This document shows positions 23,590 to 33,845 of a DNA stretch of 64,000 bases, piece after piece. The DNA comes from Rhinopithecus roxellana (taxonomy: Eukaryota; Chordata; Mammalia; Primates; Cercopithecidae), in NCBI RefSeq assembly GCF_007565055.1, contig NC_044553.1:43637420-43701419 (forward strand). The letters are read 5' to 3'. The position numbers and the translations under genes are program-made. A model generated the notes under the pieces. It was not told where the DNA came from, made no database searches, and was given only the letters and a program-made list of their open reading frames with translations. How positions within the stretch are numbered: the first letter of the stretch is position 1; each line of letters starts with the position of its first letter.

Positions 23590-24560
23590 GCTGTTAGCTG
23601 GTTATTAGGTTGACTTGTTTGTGTGATTGCTTTACAGTGACATTGGTCTGTGTGTTTTTGTCTTAGCTGGTAGTGGTCTTTGCTTTCTATGTTTAATGCT
23701 TCTTTCAAGAGCTCTTGTAAGGCAGGTCTGGTGGTAACAAGTTCCCTCAACATTCGCTTATCTGAAGAGGATCTTATTTCTCCTTCACTTAGGTAGCTTA
23801 GTTTGGCTTAATATGAAATTCTTGAGGACTTTTTTTTTCTTTAAGAATATTGAATATAGGTCCTAAATCTCTTCTGGCTTGTTGGGTTTCCACTGAGAAG
23901 TCCACTATTAGCCTTATGGGATTCCCTTTTTAGGAGGACCTGCCCTTTCTCTCTAGCTGTTTTTAACATTCTTTCATTTCAACTTTGGAAAATCTGACAA
24001 TTACGTGTCTTGGGGATGATCTTCTTGTGTAGAATCTTGCAGGAATTCTCTGTATTTCTTGAATTTGACTGTTGGCCTCTCCAGCAAGTTTGGGTAAGTT
24101 TTCATGGACAATATCCTGAAATACATTTTCCAAGTTGTTTGTTTTCTCCCCTCCCTTTCAGTGATGCCAGTGATTCATAGATTTGGTCTCTGTATATAAT
24201 CTCATACTTCTTGGAGGTTTTGTTCATTCCTTTTTATTTATTTTTTTTCTTTTTGTCTGACTTCAGAGAACCAATCTTCAAGTTCTGAGATTCTTTCCTC
24301 AGCTTGGTTTTTCTGCTGTTAATACTTGTGATTGCATTGGGAAATTCTTTAATTGTGTTATTCAGCTCTGCTCTGTCAGACCCATTAGGTTCATTTTTAC
24401 ACTGGCTCTTTCATCCTTCAGCTCTTGTACCACTTTACTGTGATTCTTATTTTCCTTAGATTGGGTTTTGCATCCTCCTGAATCTCGATGATCTTTGTTC
24501 CCATCCATATTCTGAATTCTATTTCTGTCATTCCAGCCAGTTCAGCCTGGTTAAGAACTC
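23590..24560 (-). pseudogene. LINE-1 ORF1 remnant, inactive
   Basis: The minus strand carries L1 ORF1-like sequence, including LRELVTTRPALQELLKEALN near 23753-23690. The frame is repeatedly broken. The start is approximate. Confidence 0.7.
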
Positions 24561-25216
24561 TTGTTGAAGAACTGGTGTGGTTGTTTGGAAGGCATATGAC
24601 ACTCTGGCCATTTGAGTTACTGGAGTTTCTGCATTAGTTCTTTGTCATCTGTGTGCGTGGGTGTTCCTTTAACTGCAGTGTAGATTGAATATAGTCAGTA
24701 CATTTCTTTTCTGGATGCTTTCACTGGGCTGATGCTTTGTTCAGGGTCTTTATTTGAAGCTGACCTCTTGTATCTGGTTTCACAGAAGGGTATGTTTCAG
24801 GTATTTTTGGTGTTAAAACTTTGGGGAATGTGATCCTGTAGTTGGCACTTAGGCTTATTGGTCATTTGGTAGACTCTTGCTTGGTTGTGTGGCTCCCCTA
24901 TGTTTCCTCACAGTTGTAGCCATGTTTCTTCTTCATGCTGTGAAAGTGTGGGTTCCTCTTCGCTTGAGTGCTGGCTGTAGATCACAACTTGGCACTCCTG
25001 GGGTGCCCACTGCAGTTCTGGGGCTATCTCAGTGTTTATGTTCCTTCCCCAACTTGGAGGAAGCAGAGGAAGGGATCTTAGTAGTGGTTGTGACCAGAGG
25101 TTGTTTGCTTGTCTACTGGGAGCTCCACCCCAGAGAGATGCAGGTCAGCAATTGCTTAGTACAATCAGCCCAGGATGGTGGGTCTGTGCGGTAGGCCCAA
25201 GCCAGGGGTTCCCTGT

Positions 25217-26330
25217 CTGGTGATGAGCAGTGGGGATTGGGGTGTTGTCAGACCCACGGGAGAGGGACTGGCCTCCTCTCCTTGGGTTGACTGCAGCTTG
25301 TTGGAGGTATGGATAAAGGACTTAGGGTCTTTGCTCCTTCATTAGTTTGAGGGTGGCAAGGGCAGCTGCAGAGGCAGTGGCAGAGAGGCTTTCAGTTGCC
25401 CCTGGAGGCTCTGTCCAGGGAGTTGCCAAGTTGCCACTGGCTTGATAGCTCTGGTAGGGGGTGGCTAGAGGCTCAGGCCTAGAGTACCCTCCTGGTGAGG
25501 CGATATGGGAATGGGTACCCACATAACAGTCTGATCACTTTTCTATAGGGCTCCTATGGTATGCTGGGGGCCTGTTCCAGTCCCTAGTGACCTCGGATTT
25601 TCCAGAACCTGGAGGTATCACTAGTGAAGACTGTGAAGCAGCAGATTATGGCCTTTCCCTCCTTCTGGAAGCTTCATCCCAGGGAGGTATGGGCTTGTTG
25701 CCAGACCTGTAGGAGGTGGCTGGAGACCCCAGTTGGGAGGTCCCACCCAGTGAGGAGGAAGGGGATTTGTGGACCTGTTGAAAAAAGCAGCCTGGCCATA
25801 TTTTGGTAGAGTAGCTATGCTGTGTTCCACTTCAGTACCTGGTCACCTCAGACACTCTGAGGCCCAAAGGTTGGATCAGCTAAGTCGCCCAAATAGCAAA
25901 GATGGTGTCCTGCCCCTCTGCCTCTGAGAGCGCTGTCCCGGGGGAATTGGCCTGGTGAGGAGTGGGATCAGGGACCTGCTTAAAGAACCAGTCTGGCCAC
26001 ATTTTGGGAGAGGGGCTGTGCTGTACTTGGGGAGCCCTTCTGCCCCTGGTTGGCTCAGACTCTGCAAAGCCGGAGGGCTGGAATGGCTCAGTTGCCCAAA
26101 TAGCAAAGATGGCAGCCCACCCCATGCCTCCTTTAAGAAAGAGCTACCTCTCCACCCCTGGAGCTCCTTCTTAGGGAGGTGCAGTGCCACTAACCAATGG
26201 CTGGCTGGAGTTCCAAACCAGTGGGTCTTATCTTGTGAGGTGTCATGGAAGTGGGGCCTGCAGGCTATCGCTCAGCCCTGTAGATTCAGCCTCTCTTTCT
26301 TAAGGGTATGTATGTGGGTCTAACCTCCTA
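25217..26330 (-). repeat. Modular tandem repeats in the L1 5' UTR
   Basis: Diverged modules start with 'ggtgaggag'-like boxes near 25217, 25493, 25750, 25954 and 26232. The best pair shares 'ctggccatattttggtagag' and 'ctggccacattttgggagag' and, about 205 bp apart, 'cccaaatagcaaagatgg' (near 25889 and 26095). The region is GC-rich for this window. Confidence 0.7.
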
Positions 26331-26655
26331 CTTTGCAGGAGCTGCAGCTACTTTTGCGAGAAAGCCCCAGTATCTAAGCTCCAGGGTCTCCACGCATACC
26401 TGAGTGGCTGCTCTGCCAAGATTCCAAGTAGCTCTGTCTGTCAGACTGAAGGCCCTGGTGGAGTGGGTTCACAAAGAGATCTCCTGACCCGAGGTTACAA
26501 ACAGCCCTGGGAGAAGCGTGGTGTCCCGGCATCACACATTCACCACTGCTTCCCTGGGCGGGGGAGCATCCTCTGGCTCTGTGTTACTCCTGGGTGGACT
26601 ATTGTCCTGTCTTTTCTTCATTCTTCATGGATCAAGTTGTTTCCCTGGTTAGTCC

Positions 26656-26872
26656 CCCATTTTGAAAATTCAAGTAATGAGAACTTGGTATGTGAACAAC
26701 TCAGAATAGAACCATCAATACTAAAAATAATCTAGAGGTGTTCAAGATACAAACTTCTGACCTCAGCTCTGCACTATGGGTCATTGATTTAAATTACCAC
26801 AGTGGGATAACATTTTGTGTATATATTGCATTACTATTTATCATATTTTAAATTTTATTTTAAAATTTATTT
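26656..26872. other. Unassigned spacer
   Basis: Short AT-rich stretch between the L1 5' end and an Alu monomer; nothing recognised. Confidence 0.4.
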
Positions 26873-27000
26873 TATTTTTTGTAGAGACGGGGGTCTCACT
26901 TTGTTGCTCAGGCTGGTTTTGAACTCCTGAGCTCAAGTAAGCTTCCCACCTTGGCCTCAGAAAGTGCTGGGATTACAGGTGTGAGCGACTGTGCCCAGCC
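26873..27000 (-). mobile_element. Alu-type monomer fragment, antisense
   Basis: Only one arm is present ('gtagagacgggggtctcact' to 'gagcgactgtgcccagcc'), so it is a free monomer or truncated old Alu. Confidence 0.75.
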
Positions 27001-27041
27001 CACTATTTACTAGAAAGCAGACTTTTGATGTCAGAATTCTT

Positions 27042-27327
27042 TGTGTGTGTCAGAGTCTTGCTCTTTTGCCTAAGCTGGAGTACAGTGGCGTGATCTCTGC
27101 TGACTACAACCTCCATCTCCCGGGTTCAAGCGATTCTCCTGCCTCAGCCTCCCAAGTACTAGGGACTACAGGCACCCGCCACCAAGCCCAGCTAATTTTT
27201 ATATTTGTAGAAGAGGTGGGGTTTCACCATGTTGGCCAGGCTGGTCTTGAACTCCTGACCTCAAATGATCTACCTGCCTCGGCCTCCCAAAGTGCTAGGA
27301 TTACAAGCATGAGCCACGTGCCCAGTC
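27042..27327 (-). mobile_element. AluS-type, antisense
   Basis: Alu with a diverged head ('gtgtgtcagagtcttgctct'). It has a perfect 16-bp duplication tgatgtcagaattctt (27026-27041 and 27328-27343). Confidence 0.9.
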
Positions 27328-27343
27328 TGATGTCAGAATTCTT

Positions 27344-28261
27344 AAATGTAACTTATTTTACGTTTCTGAAAAACTATGTATCTCAAACTTTTGATTTTTC
27401 AATTATTTTGCCTATTTCTAGGCTTTATCTTTGAGGGAGATTTTTGGGATATGCAATAACTTTTTCCAGAAAGTCTAATCTGTATATAAATTTTCTTTTG
27501 TGAGCAGGTGTATTTTTTCCATTTTAATTATTTGTACTTTGCTTCCCATTCTGAATAGACATATAATAGTTAATAGGCAATTAAAATTATTCAAGTCTAT
27601 ACATTTAAGAAAATATGACAGGGAAATAGTAAGGTTTCCAAAAAATAGAACAAGATTACCTCATCATCATCAGAAAGTTAAAGATGTACGTTAAAAAAAT
27701 GATAAACTTTTTTTCCACAGAGGTTAGGAAATAAGTAATTATGCTTTAAAGTAACAGTAGCTTTTGAAATTAAAAGTCAGTAAACTTAAAGCAGATGCTG
27801 TAGGAGTGCTCTGAAACACACTGAAGGAAGGAATGATGGAAGTATAGTTTAATTGGAATTCTACCTAAAAACAGGGCATTGGGATAGATGGTGTCTTGAA
27901 ATCCATTTAAAATATGACACCAGAGTTCATGTTATTTCATTTAGGAATAGGTAATTTCTAATTATTTATTAATTCATTTAGAAATATTCATGAGGACCTG
28001 CTAGGTACCTGCCAGACCTTTAGTGGAGGGTAAAGATATATATATATAAAAAAAAAAAAACAGATGTAATCCTTGTAGCTGTGCACCTATCTTATAATGA
28101 AATTGAATGTTTAGATAATCCATGAAGCAAAACCTAGATAATTATCGAATTTAGATAATCTATCAAAGCTAAGATGCAACTGCAATAAATGCTGTGGGAA
28201 GTATATGGTGCTTTGAGCAAGTAACCAAGCCAATAAATGGCCAATAAATGCCTTTTTTTTT
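27344..28261. other. TEX9 intron, unassigned
   Basis: It contains a short (TA)n(A)n tract near 28038-28061 and otherwise no feature I can name. Confidence 0.45.
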
Positions 28262-28460
28262 TTTAAAGATCCAATGAGCATTTATTACAACTGGCTATTC
28301 TAGTTCTTTTGCATTTCCATGTAAGTTTTAGAATCACATGTTGGAGTTTTGATTGGCATTGCATTGAATCTATAGATCAGTTTTGGGAAAATTGACATCT
28401 TAATAGTGTCTTTAAAATCATGAATAGAAAATATCTGTTTATTTAAGCCTTCTTCAATTT

Positions 28461-28494
28461 CTCCAAACTATATATCTATATATATAGTTTGGAG
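28461..28494. repeat. Perfect 15-bp inverted repeat, 4-nt loop
   Basis: The left arm ctccaaactatatat (28461-28475) pairs with atatatagtttggag (28480-28494) around loop ctat. Confidence 0.97.
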
Positions 28495-29093
28495 AATACA
28501 GGTTTTACACATTTTTTTCAAGCTTACCTCTTGGTATTTATTTCCTATTTTTGATATTATAAATGTTCTTTAAATTCCAGTTTCCCATTGTTTGTTGCTA
28601 TAATGGAGAAATACAATTTATGTTTGCATATTGAGTCTATATCTTCAACTTTGCTGAACTCACTTACTCTAGAAGCCTTAGGATTTTCTACAGACTTTTT
28701 CTGTAAAAGACCAACTAGTAAATGCATTGGCTTTGTGGGCTACATATGGTCCCTTGTGTATTCTTCACTGTTTTTTTAAAAAAATTTATTTAACACCTTC
28801 AAAATAAATCATTTTTAGTTCACAAGTTTTAGAAAAACTGACTGCAATTTCCTGAGAGATCTTACCAGGAATGAATGTTGAATTTTGTCAAATGCTTTTT
28901 TCTGGATCTATTGAAATTATATTTTTCTTTTTTCGTCTTTCAAATGTTAAAACAACCTTGTATTCCTGGGATATACTCCACTTGGTGATGGTGTATCATC
29001 TCTTTTATATATTATTGGTTACATTTTTGTGAATGTCTCTATACATGGGAACATAGTTCTAGTCTGTTTAGTCTGTAGTCTTGTTTTAGTTTT

Positions 29094-29412
29094 TTTTGTT
29101 GTTGTTTTTTGTTTTTGTTTTTTTTTGAGACAGAGTCTGGCTCTGTCGCCCAGGCTGGAGTGCAGTGGCCGGATCTCAGCTCACTGCAAGCTCCGCCTCC
29201 CGGGTTCCCGCCATTCTCCTTTCTCAGCCTCCCGAGTAGCTGGGACTACAGGCGCCCGCCACCTCGCCCGGCTAGTTTTGTTTTTGTATTTTTTAGTAGA
29301 GACGGGGTTTCACCGTGTTAGCCAGGATGGTCTCCATCTCCTGACCTTGTGATCCGCCCGTCTCGGCCTCCCAAAGTGCTGGGATTACAGGCTTGAGCCA
29401 CCGCGCCCGGCC
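29094..29412 (-). mobile_element. AluY of Old World monkey type, antisense
   Basis: Full Alu with 'gccacctcgcccggctag' and 'caggcttgagccaccgcg'. The 12-bp duplication is tgttttagtttt (29082-29093 and 29413-29424). Confidence 0.93.
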
Positions 29413-30018
29413 TGTTTTAGTTTTCTTACACATTGTTTTCATCTTTAGGTTTTTTGCTTTGCGTTTGTTTTGGTTTTGGTTTCAGGGTAATGCTGCCTTT
29501 ATTAAATGAACTTCCAAATCATTCTTCTGGAGAAGCTCAACTTTCAGAGAAGTTTTTGTAGGGTTGGTATTATTTTCTTTTTGTCTGGTAGAGTTCACAG
29601 GTGAAGCCATCTGGGCTTGAGGTTTTCTTGTGGAAAGATTTTATACTTCAAATTCTATTTCTTTAATAGATATAGAAGTATTCTTTATAGAGGCTATATT
29701 TTATTATGTTTTGGGTGTTTGTATCTGTCAAGGAATCTGTCCATTTCATTTATGTTGTCAAATTTACTGGCATACGGTTTTTTACACTAGTTCCTTATTT
29801 TCCTTTGAATATTCCTCCTACATTCCCGTGGGTCATTCCCCTCTCACATTCTTGTATTGATAATTTGTGTCTTTTTTACTTTTTATGATCAGTCTTACTA
29901 GAGGTTTACTAATTCTTGTTTTATTGATTTTCCTCTACTGGTTTTTTATTTTTTTATTGATTTCTGCTCTTCTTTCCCTCTCCTTACTTTTGGGTTCAAT
30001 TTGTTCTTTTTCTAGTTT

Positions 30019-30313
30019 CTCCTTTTTTTTCCCCTCTAGACAGAGTCTTGCTGTGTCGCCCAGGGTGGAGTGCAGTGGTGCAAACTTGGCTCACTGCAAC
30101 CTCCACCTCCCGGGTTCAGGCAGTTCTGCCTCAGCCTCCTGAGTAGCTGGGATTACAGGCCCCCGCCACCATGCCTGGCTAGTTTTTTATGTTTAGTAGA
30201 GAGGGGGGTTCACCATGTTGGCCAGGCTGGTCTCGAACTCCTGACCTCGTGATCTGCCCACCTCGACCTCCCAAAGTGCTGGGATTAAACAGATGTGAGC
30301 CACTGCGCCTAGC
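30019..30313 (-). mobile_element. AluS-type, antisense
   Basis: Alu with the older end 'gagccactgcgcctagcc'. The flanks share a near-identical duplication (ttctttttctagttt and ctctttttctaattt). Confidence 0.88.
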
Positions 30314-30514
30314 CTCTTTTTCTAATTTTTTTAAAATGGAAGTGGAGACTGTTGATTTGTATCCTTTCATCTTTTCTAATATAAGCATTTTAAATACTGT
30401 AAATATTTCTCTATGAATTTCCTTAGCTACTTCCCACCAATTTAGATTTTTTGTATTTTCATTTTTATTCTATTCAGAATACTTCCTAATTTTCTTTTTT
30501 ATTTCCTCTGAGCC

Positions 30515-30539
30515 ATGACAAACTTTAAAAGTTTGTCAT
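30515..30539. repeat. Perfect 12-bp inverted repeat, 1-nt centre
   Basis: The arm atgacaaacttt (30515-30526) pairs with aaagtttgtcat (30528-30539) within L1M sequence. Confidence 0.97.
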
Positions 30540-31033
30540 TTCATTTTTCAAATATTTGGGGATTTTCCCCAGATACTATTCTTACTGATTTTTAATTCCA
30601 TTGTGGACAGAGAATGCACTTGGTTTTATTTGAATCATTCTAAATGCGAGGATACTTTTTTGGCCCAGAATATGGTTTAAATTGGTAAATATTTCATGTG
30701 CCCTTGATAGGAATGTGCATTCTGTATTTGTTAGGTGGAGTATTCTATAAATGTCAATTATGTCAAACTGCTTGATAGTGTTGTTCACACTTCTGTATCT
30801 TATGTATTCTCTGTGTCCTTGCTCCATCAGTGATAAAAGAGAGGGGTACTAAACTGAATAGAACTGTGAGTTTGTCTGTTTTCCCTTTCAGTCTTCTCAA
30901 TTTTTGCATCATGTATTTTGAGACTTGGTTATTAGGTATATTAATACCCAATATCTAAGAAGATTGTTAAATCTTCTTGAATGAATTGACCTCTTATTAT
31001 TTATTTATATTTATTTTTGTTCCTGCATTCTGA

Positions 31034-31180
31034 TACAGGTTGAGTATCCCTTATCAGAAATGCTTGGTACCAGAAGTGTTTTAGAAATGCTGAAGTGGAC
31101 ATTTCATCTTTGAGCATCATGTCAGCACTCAAAAAGTTTTAGATTTTAGAGCATTTTGGATTTCAGACTTCAACCTGTAT
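31034..31180. repeat. Tigger/pogo-like MITE inside the L1
   Basis: The ends are complementary, 'caggttgagtatccctt' and 'caacctg', and are flanked by TA on both sides, as for Tc1/mariner-pogo elements. Inside is 'atcatgtcagcactcaaaaa'. Confidence 0.8.
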
Positions 31181-31705
31181 TAACTTTATTTGATATTCAT
31201 GCAACTGAAGCTTTATTTTAGTTCGTGTTAGCGTTGTCTTATCTTTTACTTGTAATTCCTTTGCGTCTTCCCGTTAGCAGCATTTAGTTGACTTTGCTTC
31301 AGTATCTGTCAAAATCCTGTCAAAACAAAAGACTGTCAAAATCCAATCTGACAGTCTCTTAACTTTTTAATTGAGGTGCTTACACCATTACATTTAAAAT
31401 GATTAATAATATGGTTGGGATTAAGTCTGTTAGCTAGCTATTGTTTTTATTTGGCCCATGTTTTCTTTCCTTTCTTTTTGAATTGCTTTTTTAAAGATTC
31501 CATTTTATCGCCTTTATTAGCTCATTGTCTGTACTTCTTTGTATGCATTTCAGCATTTGTTATATATATGTTTATCACTGTCTACTTCAAGTAATATGCA
31601 TTTTATGAATAATTTAAGAGCCTTTTAGCAGTATACTTCCATTACCCCCCATGTTTCTGCTATTGTCATATGTTTTATCTATAAACTACATTGTTAATTA
31701 AAAAG

Positions 31706-33050
31706 ATTTTTTTATTATTATACTTTAAGTTCTAGGGTACATGTGCACAACGTGCAGGTTTGTTACATATGTATACATGTGCCATGTTGGTGTGCTGCAT
31801 CCCATTAACTCGTCATTTACATTAGGTGTATATCCTAATGCTATCCCTCCTCCCCACTCCCCACAGTAGGCCCCATTGTGTGATGTTCCCCTTCCTGTGT
31901 CCAGATGATCTCATTGTTCAATTCACACCTATGAGTGAGAACATGTGGTGTTTGGTTTTCTGTTCTTGCGATAGTTTGCTGAGAATGATGGTTTCTGGCT
32001 GCATCTATGTCCCTACAAAGGACACGAACTCATCCTTTTTTATGGCTGCATAGTATTCCATGGTGTATATGTGCCACATTTTCTTAATCCAGTCTGTCAC
32101 TGATGGACATTTGGGTTGATTCCAAGTCTTTGCTATTGTGAATAGTGCCGCAATAAACATACATGTGCATGTGTCTTTATAGCAGCATGATTTATAATCC
32201 TTTGGGTATATACCCAGTAATGGGATGGCTGGGTCAAATGGTATTTCTAGTTCTAGATGCTTGAGGAATCACCACAAGGTTTTCCACAATGGTTGAACTA
32301 GTTTACAGTCCCACCAACAGTGTAAAAGTGTTCCTATTTCTCCACATCTTCTCCAGCACCTGTTGTTTGCTGACTTTTTAATGATTGCCATTCTAACTGG
32401 TGTGAGATGGTATCTCATTGTGGTTTTGATTTGCATTTCTCTGATGGCGAGTGATGATGAGCATTTTTTCATGTGTCTGTTGGCTGTATGAGTATCTTCT
32501 TTTGAGAAGTGTCTGTTCATATCCTTTGCCCACTTTTTGATGGGGTTGTTTGTTTTTTCCATGTAAATTTGTTTGAGTTCTTTGTAGGTTCTGGATATTA
32601 GCCCTTTGTCAGATGAGTAGATTGCAAAAATGTTCTCCCATTCTGTAGGTTGCCTGTTCACTCTGATGGTAGTTTCTTTTGCTGTGCAGAAGCTCTTTAG
32701 TTTAATGAGATCCCATTTGTCAATTTTTGCTTTTGTTGCCGTTGCTTTTGGTGTTTTAGCCATGAAGTCCTTGCCCATGCCTAAGTCCTGAATGGTATTA
32801 CTTAGGTTTTCTTCTAGGGTTTTTATGGTTTTAGGTCTAACATTTAAGTCTCTAATCCATCTTGAATTAATTTTCATATAAGGAGTAAGGAAAGGATCCA
32901 GTTTCAGCTTTCTACTTATGGCTAGCCAATTTTCCCAGCACCATTTATTAAATAGGGAATCCTTTCTCCATTCTTGTTTTTGTCAGGTTTGTCAAAGATC
33001 AGATGGCTGTAGATATGTGGTGTTATTTCTGAGGGCTCTGTTCTGTTCCA
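31706..33050 (-). mobile_element. 5'-truncated LINE-1 (L1PA-type), antisense
   Basis: It starts with the reverse-complement 3' UTR ('ctttaagttctagggtacat') and ends abruptly at 33050 within the ORF2 RT region. The 3' UTR motif 'taactcgtcattta' is single, unlike the doubled-motif copies. Minus-strand frame 32877-32269 (202 codons) is an ORF2 C-terminal remnant that starts MKINSRWIRDLNVRPKTIKT. Confidence 0.9.
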
Positions 33051-33375
33051 TTTCCTAATGTAAACATTTACAACTACAGATTTCCCTCTTAGCAGTGTTT
33101 ATACTCTGTCCTATAGTTTTGGCATATTGTAGCTTTGTTTCAATTTGTCTCATGATTATTTTCTAATTTCCATTGTGATTTCTTCTTTGAGCCCTTGGTA
33201 GTTTGAGTATTTTGTTCAATCCCCACATATTTGTGGATTTTCCAGTTTTCCGTCCACTATTGATTTCTAGTTTGAATCAACTGTGATTGGAAAATATGCT
33301 TTGTATGATTTCAGTCTTATAAAATGTGGGGAATGTTCCATGTGCACTTGAGAAAACTGTATTCTCCTCATTGAT
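33051..33375 (-). repeat. Old LINE-1 (L1M) endonuclease region, antisense
   Basis: 'gtttgaatcaactgtgattg' and 'gggaatgttccatgtgcact' are antisense L1 endonuclease strings. The same element resumes at 33846 with 'ctataatgttgttcaagtcc'. Confidence 0.7.
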
Positions 33376-33845
33376 TTTCATTAACATCTTTCTTGAGATA
33401 TAATTCATATACCATACAGCCCACTTAAAATATACAAATAAGTTGTTTTTTGTAGTCACAAAGTTGTGCAACCATCACCACAATCAATTTTGCAATTTTA
33501 TCACCCCAAAAAGAACCTCTGTACCCATTCACAGCCACTCTATATTCCCCCAACACCCTGCACCACATTCTAGCCCTAGGCAACCACTAATCTACTTCCT
33601 GTCTCTCCATATTTGTCTGTTGTGGCATATGATTCTATTTTTTCTTTATTATTTCAGTCGTTTTGGGGGAACAGGTGGTGTTGCTTACACAGATAAGTTC
33701 TTTAGCGGTGATTTCTGAGATTTTGGTACACCCATCACCCGAGCAGTGTATACTGAACCCAATTAATCTTTTATCCCTCTCACCCTTCACCCGTAAGTCC
33801 CTAGAGTCCATTATATCCTTCTTATGCCTTTGTGTTAGAGAACTG
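33376..33845 (-). repeat. Two L1 3'-end fragments inserted in the L1M, antisense
   Basis: First an L1M 3' UTR piece ('gagatataattcatatacca', to about 33640), then an L1PB/L1MA-like 3' end ('gagattttggtacacccatc'). Together they split the host L1M. Confidence 0.6.

Larger units (their letters stand above)
19312..26655 (-). mobile_element. Full-length-sized LINE-1 (L1PB/L1MA-type), antisense
   Basis: Read on the minus strand it goes from a long 5' UTR (about 26655-24560) through ORF1 (about 24560-23590) and ORF2 (about 23585-19560) to the 3' UTR and tail at 19312. An AluY sits inside ORF2 (23171-23479). Both ORFs are broken. The 5' UTR is about 2 kb, long for L1, and is built from several diverged modules of 200-280 bp. 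Subfamily naming is by general look only. Confidence 0.85.
28262..31705 (-). repeat. Old LINE-1 (L1M) mosaic, antisense
   Basis: Antisense ORF2 sequence runs from the RT C-terminal side ('ggcattgcattgaatctata') up to the endonuclease region ('aggaatgtgcattctgtatt'). It is interrupted by two Alus (29094-29412, 30019-30313), a short hAT-like piece near 28690-28760 and a Tigger-like MITE at 31034-31180. It contains two striking palindromes (28461-28494 and 30515-30539). Confidence 0.75.

Noticed and set aside
26991..27434. 147-codon frame with Alu-like protein text
   Set aside because: It is a translation of an antisense AluS and its flanks, not a coding exon with supported splice sites.
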